A stretch of DNA of 64,000 nucleotides from Amoebidium appalachense (Eukaryota > Ichthyosporea). Positions 30,368-39,801 of this stretch are shown here, one piece after another. The notes beneath the pieces were generated by a model. The model searched no databases and was not told where the DNA came from. It was given only the letters and a program-made list of their open reading frames with translations. Position 1 is the first letter of the stretch; every line of letters begins with the position of its first letter. Position numbers and translations under genes: made by a program. The DNA is taken from positions 13,826,001 through 13,890,000 of the forward strand of contig CAVNZM010000004.1 of NCBI GenBank assembly GCA_963693365.1, read 5' to 3'.

Positions 30368-32066
30368 GGCTGCAGTGTTAACCAGCCGCAAGAGGCCGCG
30401 CTGGCTTCGACCACACAGAAGGAGCAGCAGCCCCCACACCACCTGGCTGCACCCCTCACCAACCCACCGTGTTCGGGCTAAGAAACTGGGCTCCCTCTCA
30501 CACCTCCAGATTGAATGGAAAGCGTATTTTCCTATCCACAGGCAGAACAGACGGTTAGTTAAGCGCTTATATGGTTCTGTTGGCTTAAAACAGTATCAGC
30601 ACCTGCATAAACGCACAGGAGAAGGCGAATGCTCTCCCCATATCCCCCCAAACCTTAGCAATCTGTAAGATGTGTTGTTACAGCCACTTCGTTATATCCC
30701 CGCTTCCACTTGCTTAAATACACTGCAAAAGGCCCGATGCTTTTATCTCAGAGTAACCACAAACTTGACCTGATAAGTGGGGTGAACCATGCCCTAGCAA
30801 ACACGTCTTTCCGTTGCCAGAACCTGTCAACTCTCCGACAGAGGGCACGGAAACTTGTTATGATCAAAAGACGACAAATCGATGAAGCATCCAAAAAACC
30901 TCTACAGACAGCAGCGAGAGAAGGTTTCTACGAAGTAACAAGTTCTTTTTTCCTTGCCTACCTCGGCTATTTCACGGTTCTTGTCGGTGAGAGTGTTAAG
31001 GTTTGCTGCAAATTTGTCTCGTTTCCTGTTTCCCCGTTTTGAATAATGTTGCTACAAAAAAACACGATTCCTCCTTGTTTACCCCAGCAAAACAGATTGC
31101 AAAAATGAACACTTATATTACTAATAACTACGTCTAATAACAACTGCACTAATCTCCAGAAAACATGTAGCCACGAGAAGAAAAAAAAACCCCCGCCCTT
31201 ATTTGCTACTCGTGCTAAACGCCGCGACCGTGCCGGTGAGATGGCCATGGAAAAAGCAGCGGGCGACAACAGTCGAGTGGCCGCTGGTGCACTGGTAGTT
31301 GGCGCGTAGCTTGCTTCGCTCCCATTACATCCCATACGGTCATTTTATTGGTGTACGCGATATCATGCACTTTAAAGAAGAGCTATGATTGGTTACTTGG
31401 GAGGATGGCAGTAAGCCGAATTAGGGAAATGACGCTATCTTGCGGCAGTTCTTGAGCCCTTTTCCAGCATTGCAAACGGAGCAAAAAAAAAGTGGTGGAA
31501 AAAACAAAACGAGAAAAAAGGGACCTACATGTACATACGGGTTCAGTGAGTACAGAAAATTTGCTCCGCAATATTAATAAAGTACAGCAACAGGCCACAC
31601 ATAGAAAGCTACAGGCAAATGTGCAGGCCGCAAGCTGAGTGTCACGGGGAAGGAGCGTGGCCGAAGTGATCGAGCTCGTTTGTCAACGACGTGGTTCCAT
31701 TTTGTGGGCTCGGAGAAGCAAAGAAAGGGTATATGCACACACAAAAGTGTGACACGTATAGAGGCACTGTCCTTCAAGGTGCACAGGCGGTTTCCGAACA
31801 TCAGGGTTATATAACAAGCGCGGCATTCTACAATTGCTACTCCAGGCATGTGTAATCACTACGTGTTTATAGTTCGAGGGCACAGATAAAGATGTATGAC
31901 ACAGAAATGGTACTAAAACATCATTTTCTGTTTCTATACGTAAACTTTGTTTTAAATTATGTACTGAAAATGGTATTTTATAACTGTTGTCACAGCTGCA
32001 GGTGCCCCTCATCTGGAAGCTCTTATGCCGGTTACAGCCCGCAAATCCACCCTGGACATCACATTC
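30368..32066. other. GSK-3 5' flank and intergenic DNA
   Basis: About 1.7 kb of low-repeat sequence, unlike most of the window. It lies between the GSK-3 start codon (read leftwards) and the 3' end of the hypothetical gene at 32067, so it should hold the GSK-3 5' UTR and promoter. The longest open frames (around 110-120 codons) match nothing I recognise. No TATA box stands out. Confidence 0.45.
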
Positions 32067-32879
32067 TCAATCGTCATAGCCCCATAACTCCCACGCCTGG
32101 AGTGGCACGCCAGTCGCAGGATCTATAAAAATAACATCATTTAAACCCGCTGCGCTATATTGGTCAGCGTTGAGAAGGGCTGCCAAGGTAGGTTCGCCGG
32201 GCTGCACCATAATCTGTTCTTGCTCGCTCACTGACAATTTGAGCTGAAAAAGGGTTTGTGGGTCAGGCCCGTCCGTATGTGTTTTCTTGTGCAATAGGCG
32301 TGTTTTGTGTACGTACACGGTGGTGTCAAAGCACGTTCTCAGGGTGATGTAGTTCTCCCTCACCCACCAGTCCTTCGACCGGGTGCGTTGCAGCTTAAAC
32401 ACCTCATTTGTTCCACAACTCTCAGACGTAGTGATGGGCTCGCGCACATCCACATACTTTAATATATGCCGAACCACCAAGGTAGGCAGGCCCAGTCTCC
32501 GCCACAGCACTATCCAGGCCGCTACCGCCTCTGGCGTTGGACCCTTAGACTGCAGTGAGGGGGCAGACAGGTACCGTCCTGTGCCCACCTCTCGGAACCC
32601 CACCCCTCCCTCCTTGCGCTCAACAACAAACTCGGTTCCCGTGTGTGCCTGCCACGTGCACAGTGCCCCCTCTTCACTGAGAGATACGTGGCCGCCTCGG
32701 CACGAGTCCAGCCACACCGTGCTGCTCCCAGCAAACTGCAGGTGGCACTGCTCGCGTGCTGTCAGTTGGTGTGAGGGCATAGTGGTCGGTGCCTGCACAC
32801 GGGCCAAAAGGCACTGAAAGGAGGTGGGTTGACTGTAGGGCATGCAGTGCAGGCTTGCCCTGGACCTTCCTGTATTCAC
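32067..32879 (-). CDS. Hypothetical protein, possible beta-trefoil N-terminal half
   Basis: A 270-residue intronless frame in low-repeat DNA. I do not recognise a family with certainty. Residues about 45-105 (VWLDSCRGGHVSLSEEGALC and then FVVERKEG and GTGRYLSA) have the alternating short-strand pattern of fascin/FRG1-type beta-trefoil domains. A helical piece follows (WIVLWRRLGLPTLVVRHILK), loosely F-box-like in spacing, then a charged C-terminal third ending in ELWGYDD. ATG 32879 is the first in frame; an internal Met at residue 34 could also start. The frame is not explained by a gene on the other strand. No signal peptide or membrane segment is seen. Confidence 0.55.
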   Translation of the reverse strand: MNTGRSRASLHCMPYSQPTSFQCLLARVQAPTTMPSHQLTAREQCHLQFAGSSTVWLDSCRGGHVSLSEEGALCTWQAHTGTEFVVERKEGGVGFREVGTGRYLSAPSLQSKGPTPEAVAAWIVLWRRLGLPTLVVRHILKYVDVREPITTSESCGTNEVFKLQRTRSKDWWVRENYITLRTCFDTTVYVHKTRLLHKKTHTDGPDPQTLFQLKLSVSEQEQIMVQPGEPTLAALLNADQYSAAGLNDVIFIDPATGVPLQAWELWGYDD

Positions 32880-33429
32880 TGTTTCATGTGCCCTTGTGAC
32901 TTATAAGGGCACACTCGTTTCCCAGACGACGCCATGGATCAGTCTTGCGCCAGTGACGTCATCATGACGTCATTGAAACCCAATCATTTTGTGCCTGATT
33001 TTTTGCCTAAATATGGGGCTATTGCCTTTTTTTAACATCGAGAGACCCCCCCCCCCCCCCCCCCCCCCCCTCGGCCCCCGAATATGTTGTACACTTCAAG
33101 TGTTTGTACATACCTCTAGTATTTGCTGAGTAGTTTGTATTTTTTGGAGGGTGTACTATAGTATCAGCATACTAGGCTACACAATCTGATATGGTTATAA
33201 TTATGTGGCCAATGCAGATCTGTATCCACTGTATACAGTCAAAATCAAACGGTCACGTGATATGGGCGCCGGGCTGAGTGACTTTGACGCATGCATATGC
33301 CACGTATGTATGATATACCTGCCACAGCCAACAAAGCTCTGATGCACAGTAGAGTAGATAAGCATGGTGCTTGTGTGTGTGTGAGTGAGCACGTGTGTGT
33401 ATATGCAAGAGGTGTGTGTGTGTGTGTGT

Positions 33430-33472
<43 letters not shown>

Positions 33473-33475
33473 GGG
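32880..33475. other. Upstream of the hypothetical gene; G and C runs
   Basis: Contains a C run (about 33047-33070), plain sequence, a TG patch and a 40-nt G run (33432-33470) ending five bases before the 5' LTR. It would include the promoter of the minus-strand gene at 32879. No other gene is seen. Confidence 0.5.
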
Positions 33476-34240
33476 TGTTGGAGTACACTGGTACTCCCGG
33501 CTAGCAATGTCTGTTAGAGAAAGTTTCTGAGCAATTGAATAACTGTTTCAACACTCACTCGAGTGCATAGAGCTTTTGTTTACGGTCATATTCATATATG
33601 GTAGTTATATGTTTGAGCCAAAACTGTACCAATGACGAGCTTCACTAGCAACGTGCTAATTGTGCTCATTAATTAATATTCCCGGTTCAGATGATGTCAT
33701 GTCTATATTTGCCACAGGATTCTATTCTTAGAGTGGTAGTGTGCTTTATTCCCGGATATTCTCAGAATATTTTTAGTTGTGTGAAGCAAGATTTACGTTT
33801 AACTGCAATTGGTGTGTTAAACACGTTTATTTGTGTGCTTTAGTGCAAGTTAACTAGCCACTCAACGTGCACAGTTAACTTTTATATCTTTAACGACTTG
33901 TTTTCATTGTGCTCTCTTTTCGGCCATGCTGTACATGGCCCACCACCAGGGTGCACACGAGGCCACCATGAGGTGGCCAACGACTATATAAAGCAGTGCC
34001 TCCCATGTCACAAACATGGGAAGCAGAACGTTTGATTTACACTTTTCTACTGTCGTTTCCAGTGCACAAAACACATAGACTAGTTACCCATCATACACGA
34101 CACTATGTCTGACAACTTACAGTTGCAGCAACTAGTCCAACTACTGGAGCAGAGGTTGGCCTCACAAGATGCAATCATTTCTGACTTACAGAAGGAACAA
34201 CGTGCACTAGAACTAGCTTCTATGAACACAATGTCCAACA
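33476..34240 (+). repeat. 5' LTR, contains promoter and the first 45 gag codons
   Basis: Ends in the inverted repeat TGTTGG/CCAACA. A TATA box, TATATAAAG, lies at 33985-33993. Three perfect inverted repeats cluster around it: 33922-33940 (7-bp arms), 33961-33978 (7-bp arms) and 34001-34021 (8-bp arms), the last just where transcription would start. The gag ATG at 34105 lies inside the LTR. Confidence 0.95.
33985..33993 (+). promoter_or_regulatory. LTR TATA box
   Basis: TATATAAAG, 120 nt before the gag ATG. A start about 30 nt downstream would put the 34001-34021 hairpin at or near the RNA 5' end. Confidence 0.6.
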
Positions 34241-35313
34241 GGGTTATGGGCCCCTCACGTAATGATTCCATCAAGTTCAAGGTCGACATCCCTCTCTTCA
34301 CTGGCATTGATAATGATTCAGGCACGGACTACCACACATGGGCCGAAACCATGTATGTCCAGCTTTCTGGTGCTGGTCTTCTCCACACCATCGCGCCCAG
34401 TACGGAGCACCCGGCTACCCGTGAACAGGTCGACACTGCCCGTTCCTACCTGTGGCAAGCACTCTCGGTTGACGTGCGTTGTATCCTAGGGTTAACACGC
34501 ACCACCACACCTGCGGAGATATGGTCGGCCCTATCTGCCCACTACCTGGAGCAATCTGAGGCCAATCAGTACGACCTTATCGGGCTGTACATGAATTCTA
34601 CGCCTGAACCTACGGACACCGCGACGAAATACGCCATGAAACTCCGCGGCTACGTGCGGCGCCTGGCCGATTACGGCACACAAATTGGTGATGCTCAAGT
34701 GCTGACCAAGCTCACCAACGACCTCGGCAAGGTGCCTTACTACGAAATGCCTGTAATTGCCTACAAGATGACACCCAAGCCTACCGTGATGGGCCTCCTC
34801 CAACAGCTACGGGCATATGAGACCAGCCACCCACGTGCACGTGTGACTACCAGCTCCGGGCCGGCCGCCTTCACCACACGGGCTCCTCAACCTGTCATCT
34901 GCCACGGCTGCGGCAAACCAGGCCACATCAAGTCTCAGTGCCCCAACGGCAACGGCCAACACAGCAACTCTGGCAACAACCGTGCCAGCACCTACCCCAA
35001 GGGTTCCTGCGTCAACCACCCACTGTCTACCAGTCACACTACCGCCATGTGCAAGGGGGGCAACCGTGCCAACGGCCGCAAACCTAAGGGTGGTCCCCTC
35101 CCGCCTGGGTCCTGCATCAACCACCCTGCCTCTACTACCCACACTACGGCACAGTGCAAGGGGGGGCTGCCGCTCCCCGGGCTTTCCTCATGTCTAGCAA
35201 CGACTGTGGCACCAACAAGGTGCTCCTCGACTCTGGAGCCACTGACCATGTGTGCCCCCGGCCCGATGTGTTCATCAACATGCGTGCGGCGCCTTACTCC
35301 ACGGTCCAAGTAG
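34105..35313 (+). CDS. gag: Copia Gag (capsid/nucleocapsid), starts within the LTR
   Basis: A 402-codon frame forming the virus-like particle. Residues 1-45, encoded by the LTR, are Gln/Leu-rich and predict a coiled coil (QLQQLVQLLEQRLASQ). The middle shows the retrotransposon gag helices (IWSALSAHYLEQSEANQYDL). A canonical CCHC zinc knuckle, CHGCGKPGHIKSQC, spans residues 266-279. Two further modules at 302-316 and 337-351 have the spacing C-x2-H-x5-H-x4-C within a repeated GSC[VI]NHP...TTA.CKGG unit. Codons 46-50 overlie the primer-binding site. The frame overlaps pol; downstream of the slippery run it continues for about 49 codons that look unconstrained. Confidence 0.92.
   Translation: MSDNLQLQQLVQLLEQRLASQDAIISDLQKEQRALELASMNTMSNRVMGPSRNDSIKFKVDIPLFTGIDNDSGTDYHTWAETMYVQLSGAGLLHTIAPSTEHPATREQVDTARSYLWQALSVDVRCILGLTRTTTPAEIWSALSAHYLEQSEANQYDLIGLYMNSTPEPTDTATKYAMKLRGYVRRLADYGTQIGDAQVLTKLTNDLGKVPYYEMPVIAYKMTPKPTVMGLLQQLRAYETSHPRARVTTSSGPAAFTTRAPQPVICHGCGKPGHIKSQCPNGNGQHSNSGNNRASTYPKGSCVNHPLSTSHTTAMCKGGNRANGRKPKGGPLPPGSCINHPASTTHTTAQCKGGLPLPGLSSCLATTVAPTRCSSTLEPLTMCAPGPMCSSTCVRRLTPRSK
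34241..34253 (+). other. Primer-binding site for an initiator tRNA-Met half
   Basis: GGGTTATGGGCCC directly follows the LTR. It is the exact complement of the anticodon stem-loop stretch GGGCCCAUAACCC of eukaryotic initiator tRNA-Met, the half-tRNA priming used by Drosophila copia, rather than of the tRNA 3' end. It is translated as part of gag (codons 46-50). Confidence 0.85.
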
Positions 35314-38300
35314 CCGACAAGGGTGCATGTGCAGTGCTTGGGGTGGGCGACGTGTTCTTTTCCAGCACCATCGACGGCGTTACTGCGGTGCATCAGCTGA
35401 CGGATGTACTCTACGTGCCCTCCATCCCCGACACTCTCATCAGTGTGTTCACGGCAACTACCAACGGTGTTTTACCCCGCTTTGACACCCGCGGCGGCGT
35501 TAAGTTGTGCTACGGCGATCAAATTCTGGCCACCGGCTCGGCTGTCGGCACCAAGCTGTACCACATGGCGGTGTCTCTTCTGCGCGCGGACACAACCCCG
35601 GACGCCCAAACCACCACTGCTCCGCGTATCCTCAAGGTTACTGCCGACCTCAACACGTGGCACTACCGTCTGGGCCATGCTGGCATTGACGCTGTACGCT
35701 CGGTCATCAAGTCTGCAGGCCTGTTGGTGGGTGGCGGTGCCAAGTCTCCGGGTGTGTGTGAGCCCTGTGCCCTCGGCAAAGCCCACCGTGTTGCCTTCTC
35801 CGAATCAACTAGCCAAGCTCCCCGGGTCCTAGCCAAGGTTCACAGCGACATCAGCGGCCCCTTCCCTCCCGCGATCGGTGGTGCTCAGTACTTGGCGACG
35901 TTCCACGACGAATTCACCGGCCACACCACGGCCGTGCCCCTCGTCAAGAAGTCGGACACACTGGCTGCATATGTGACGTACCACAAGGCGGCGGTTACCC
36001 AACACGGTGTTCCCATGCAGGTGTTTCAGTCCGACGGGGGGGGCGAGTACATGGGCACGGCCTTCGGGGACTACAACCGTGAGCATGGCATTCGCCATCA
36101 GATCACTACCACCGGCTCTCCTCAACAGAATGGGACTGCCGAACGACTGAACCGGACCCTCCTCGACATGGTTCGGGCACTCCTGCAGCAGTCCGGCCTT
36201 CCGGTGGGATTCTGGGCCGAGGCAGCTGTGACCGCGGCTTTTATACGCAACATGCTCCCGTCGCGAGCCACCGGCAGCCAATCGTCTCCCGCCCTGCTGT
36301 GGACCGGCATTCCTCCCGACTACAGCCGGCTCCGTGTCTGGGGCTCTCCCTGCTACGTCCATCAACAGGATACACCGAAACTGGCGCCTCGTGCCGTCAA
36401 GGGCATCTTCGTGGGCTACCCTCCTAACATCAAGGGCTACAAGGTCTGGATTCCAGCAGCACACAAGATGACCGTCAGCCGTGACGTGCAGTTCGACGAG
36501 GCTGCTATTCTGCACCCCCTCCGTGATGTCCCATCTGATTGGTCGACCGCACCGGCAATTCATCATTTTTTGGAGTCATCTGATTCGTCAAATCAGCCAG
36601 CCAATCACATCGTCCGGAATGATCAGCAATCTGATTCGTCTCGTCTGTCAGCCAATGGGACAGCGCCGAGTGATCAATTGGACATTCCGATCCTGCCCGA
36701 GCCTGCACATCGGCTCCCCCGGACGACCCGTAGTGGCGCTGTGTACAACGACCAACGTCGAGGCCCGACTGCCAACGTGGCTGCTGCTACGGCCCCCCTT
36801 GCCCCCCAGGCTACGGCTCCTGCATCAACACCCATCAAGGCTTCCACCATTGTTGTCCCCAAGACTGTCCGGGCTGCACTCAAGAGTCCCCAGCGTCTGA
36901 AATGGGAGGAGGCTGCACACCGTGAGCTCAAGGCCCTGGAAGACAACGGCACCTTCACCCTTGTGCCCCGTCCAGAGGATGGCTCCACTGTCATTCCGGT
37001 CGGCTGGGTCTTTACGGTCAAGCAGGACAACGTCGGCAACGTCACTGCTTTCAAGGCCCGGCTTGTGGCCCGGGGCAACTACCAGCAGCCTGGCCAGGAC
37101 TATTTCGTCACCGAGTCACCTGTGGCTGCGCTGGCTACCATCCGGCTGGTTTTGGCTACCTCCGTGGCCCAAGGTCTGCCTCTGCGCCACATCGACGTCA
37201 ACACAGCATTCCTCAACGGCACCGTCAACGAGACCATCTACATTGAGCAGCCCCCTGGCTTCGTCAACCCCTCGGCCCCCCATGCTGTCGGCTTGCTCCA
37301 CAAGGCGCTCTACGGCCTAAAACAGGCACCGCGCCAGTGGTATGAGGCCCTCCGTGACCATCTCCTCGACCAAGGCTTCATTGTGAGTGCTGCTGACCCG
37401 TGCCTGTTCATCAAGAATGCCGGGACCCCAACATTTATTGCCCTTGCTGCCTACGTGGATGACTTCACCGTGACGGCCGCCACTGATGCGCTCATCGACG
37501 ATTTTTTCACCAAGCTGGATGCTCGTTTCTCTGCCAAGGACCTGGGTCGTCCTACCCTGCTCATCGGGCACACTCTTACCTGGCTGGAGGACGGGTCTCT
37601 GCGTCTGGGCCATCGTCAACACATCATCGACTTGGCTGCCCGTTTTCGTCTCACCCACATGTCCGGCACCAAGACCCCCATCGTCCCGGGCCAGGCCAGT
37701 GAAAGCAACAAGACCCCAGCCTACAGCAAGAAGGAGGACTATGCCAGCCTGGTCGGTGCCCTGCTGTGGATTGCGCGTACCACCCGCCCCGACATTTCCC
37801 AGGCTCTGGGAGTCCTTACTCGACACATTCATGCGCCCACCGTCACCCACTGGACTATGGCTACCAGAGTTGTAAGCTACCTGCTGGCCACCATCGACCT
37901 GGGTATTGTCTACCGTCCCGGCCCCCCCAACCTTGTTGGCTACTCCGACTCCGACTACGCCGAGGACCGCGACACCCGGCGCTCCACCACGGGCTATGTC
38001 TTCTTCATAAACTCCTCCCCTGTGTCCTGGGTGTCTCGGCTCCAGTCCATCACCACCCACAGCTCCACTGAGGCTGAATTTGTGGCCATGTCTGCTGCTA
38101 CGAACGAGGCCCTATGGCTCAACTATGTGATGGACGACCTGGGCCTTAATCCTATCAATGAGCCCACCCCGGTGCCCATCCATGGGGACAATGAGTCTGC
38201 CCGGGCCCTGCTGGACACCCTGGGGGTTAAGCCCAAGACCAAGCACATCGACGTCCGCTACTGCTCCGTCAAGGAACATCACCTGCTGGGCAACATCACT

Positions 38301-38402
38301 GTGGTCCCGGTGGCTTCTGCTGACAACAAGGCCGACATGTTCACCAAGGCCCTGTCTGCCTCTTTCTTCACCAAGGCCGTGGGGATGCTCAACATGTGCT
38401 GA
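35154..38402 (+). CDS. pol: Copia Pol: protease, integrase, reverse transcriptase, RNase H
   Basis: Reading frame -1 relative to gag, open from 35088; no ATG precedes the protease, so expression by -1 frameshifting at G-GGG-GGG (35160-35166) is likely. Numbering from 35154: aspartic protease DSGAT (Asp26); GAG-pre-integrase HHCC (WHYRLGHAG at 169, Cys202 and Cys205); integrase D,D(35)E at Asp232, Asp294 and Glu330; reverse transcriptase with HIDVNTAFLNG (Asp681), LYGLKQAPRQW and YVDDF (Asp769, Asp770); RNase H with Asp932, Glu973 and Asp1012, ending at residue 1082. All catalytic residues are present and no stop interrupts the frame, so the element looks competent. Codons are strongly C-ending. 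Confidence 0.96.
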   Translation: MQGGAAAPRAFLMSSNDCGTNKVLLDSGATDHVCPRPDVFINMRAAPYSTVQVADKGACAVLGVGDVFFSSTIDGVTAVHQLTDVLYVPSIPDTLISVFTATTNGVLPRFDTRGGVKLCYGDQILATGSAVGTKLYHMAVSLLRADTTPDAQTTTAPRILKVTADLNTWHYRLGHAGIDAVRSVIKSAGLLVGGGAKSPGVCEPCALGKAHRVAFSESTSQAPRVLAKVHSDISGPFPPAIGGAQYLATFHDEFTGHTTAVPLVKKSDTLAAYVTYHKAAVTQHGVPMQVFQSDGGGEYMGTAFGDYNREHGIRHQITTTGSPQQNGTAERLNRTLLDMVRALLQQSGLPVGFWAEAAVTAAFIRNMLPSRATGSQSSPALLWTGIPPDYSRLRVWGSPCYVHQQDTPKLAPRAVKGIFVGYPPNIKGYKVWIPAAHKMTVSRDVQFDEAAILHPLRDVPSDWSTAPAIHHFLESSDSSNQPANHIVRNDQQSDSSRLSANGTAPSDQLDIPILPEPAHRLPRTTRSGAVYNDQRRGPTANVAAATAPLAPQATAPASTPIKASTIVVPKTVRAALKSPQRLKWEEAAHRELKALEDNGTFTLVPRPEDGSTVIPVGWVFTVKQDNVGNVTAFKARLVARGNYQQPGQDYFVTESPVAALATIRLVLATSVAQGLPLRHIDVNTAFLNGTVNETIYIEQPPGFVNPSAPHAVGLLHKALYGLKQAPRQWYEALRDHLLDQGFIVSAADPCLFIKNAGTPTFIALAAYVDDFTVTAATDALIDDFFTKLDARFSAKDLGRPTLLIGHTLTWLEDGSLRLGHRQHIIDLAARFRLTHMSGTKTPIVPGQASESNKTPAYSKKEDYASLVGALLWIARTTRPDISQALGVLTRHIHAPTVTHWTMATRVVSYLLATIDLGIVYRPGPPNLVGYSDSDYAEDRDTRRSTTGYVFFINSSPVSWVSRLQSITTHSSTEAEFVAMSAATNEALWLNYVMDDLGLNPINEPTPVPIHGDNESARALLDTLGVKPKTKHIDVRYCSVKEHHLLGNITVVPVASADNKADMFTKALSASFFTKAVGMLNMC
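35160..35166 (+). promoter_or_regulatory. Putative -1 ribosomal frameshift site gag/pol
   Basis: Zero-frame codons GGG GGG preceded by G fit the X-XXY-YYZ rule, and a one-base backward slip enters the pol frame exactly. It lies in the 226-nt gag/pol overlap (35088-35313). Alternatively one G is missing from the assembly and gag-pol is a single frame, as in many copia elements. Confidence 0.55.
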
Positions 38403-38576
38403 GCACCCGTCATCAACCAACTGCGCCCTCATACTTCAGGGGGGGGGAGAGAGTTGCATCCGACTGTGCAACTACGTGTACCATACTAAAATTGAGTAGG
38501 GGAATCTTTATTGTCTGTATTTTGTGCACCTGAAGCACTCGAGCTCAGTTGCATTAATTCATACCACAATTATCCA

Positions 38577-38589
38577 ATTGAGTAGGGGT
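38577..38589 (+). other. Polypurine tract before the 3' LTR
   Basis: AATTGAGTAGGGG ends at the LTR border; the same 13 bases occur at 38490-38502. A longer purine run (38438-38453), just after the pol stop, is a second candidate but lies 136 bp from the LTR. Confidence 0.6.
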
Positions 38590-39353
38590 GTTGGAGTACA
38601 CTGGTACTCCCGGCTAGCAATGTCTGTTAGAGAAAGTTTCTGAGCAATTGAATAACTGTTTCAACACTCACTCGAGTGCATAGAGCTTTTGTTTACGGTC
38701 ATATTCATATATGGTAGTTATATGTTTGAGCCAAAACTGTACCAATGACGAGCTTCACTAGCAACGTGCTAATTGTGCTCATTAATTAATATTCCCGGTT
38801 CAGATGATGTCATGTCTATATTTGCCACAGGATTCTATTCTTAGAGTGGTAGTGTGCTTTATTCCCGGATATTCTCAGAATATTTTTAGTTGTGTGAAGC
38901 AAGATTTACGTTTAACTGCAATTGGTGTGTTAAACACGTTTATTTGTGTGCTTTAGTGCAAGTTAACTAGCCACTCAACGTGCACAGTTAACTTTTATAT
39001 CTTTAACGACTTGTTTTCATTGTGCTCTCTTTTCGGCCATGCTGTACATGGCCCACCACCAGGGTGCACACGAGGCCACCATGAGGTGGCCAACGACTAT
39101 ATAAAGCAGTGCCTCCCATGTCACAAACATGGGAAGCAGAACGTTTGATTTACACTTTTCTACTGTCGTTTCCAGTGCACAAAACACATAGACTAGTTAC
39201 CCATCATACACGACACTATGTCTGACAACTTACAGTTGCAGCAACTAGTCCAACTACTGGAGCAGAGGTTGGCCTCACAAGATGCAATCATTTCTGACTT
39301 ACAGAAGGAACAACGTGCACTAGAACTAGCTTCTATGAACACAATGTCCAACA
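38590..39353 (+). repeat. 3' LTR
   Basis: Copy of 33476-34240, apparently identical apart from one deleted C. Its gag ATG (39218) opens a frame that leaves the element and continues into flanking DNA to 39850. Confidence 0.96.
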
Positions 39354-39801
39354 CGGGGGTCCGAAGGGTGACCCCAATACCTGTAAATTTACAGGTAGAA
39401 GAAGGCCGTCAAAAGGATATCAATGAACACATCATAATGAGTGGACCAGCCACCACTGCCGTGCTTCGTCTATTAACAAAGGCACCGCAATTTTCAAATA
39501 CGAATCGTTCTTTAAATTTGGATGATCCAATGGGACAGCAAAGATGTCACGTGACACCACAAACATCCAATCATCGCAAGCCAAATCATGCAATTCCATC
39601 ACTGCTGTACATGCCTAGTCACCTATGCCAAGCAAGCCATAATCCCAACACACAGGCAGCATGCTTTACACTGATCAATATTATCAGTAGCAAAAACGAA
39701 CATCACACACCTGACCTGCAACTCAAAACAGCAACGGCATCTCCCCCAGAATCCGCTAAAAACCCACCAACTTTCCATGGGCCCAGAGGCCCTCGCACGT
39801 G
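39354..39801. other. DNA between the 3' LTR and the COQ8 stop codon
   Basis: Non-repetitive and presumably COQ8 3' UTR on the minus strand. On the plus strand it is open in frame with the LTR-encoded gag start, giving a 210-codon chimeric frame (39218-39850) whose last part is antisense to the final COQ8 exon. Confidence 0.5.

Larger units (their letters stand above)
33476..39353 (+). mobile_element. Complete Ty1/copia LTR retrotransposon
   Basis: A 5.88-kb element with LTRs of 765 and 764 bp that start TGTTGG and end CCAACA and appear to differ by a single C deletion (near 38640). Domain order protease, integrase, reverse transcriptase, RNase H places it in Ty1/copia (Pseudoviridae type). 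Both LTRs are flanked by CGGG, consistent with a 4-bp target duplication; copia elements usually make 5 bp, and the neighbouring G run may have blurred one base. Gag and pol are open throughout. It stands 450 bp from the 3' end of COQ8 in opposite orientation. Near-identical LTRs and intact frames point to recent insertion. Confidence 0.96.

Noticed and set aside
35829-36566. Minus-strand frames of 245 and 247 codons within pol
   Set aside because: Antisense shadows caused by the strongly C-ending codons of the intact pol gene.
38438-38453. Purine run AGGGGGGGGGAGAGAG as the LTR border
   Set aside because: The sequence after it (38454-38589) has no counterpart beside the 5' LTR; the repeated segment starts at TGTTGG (38590).
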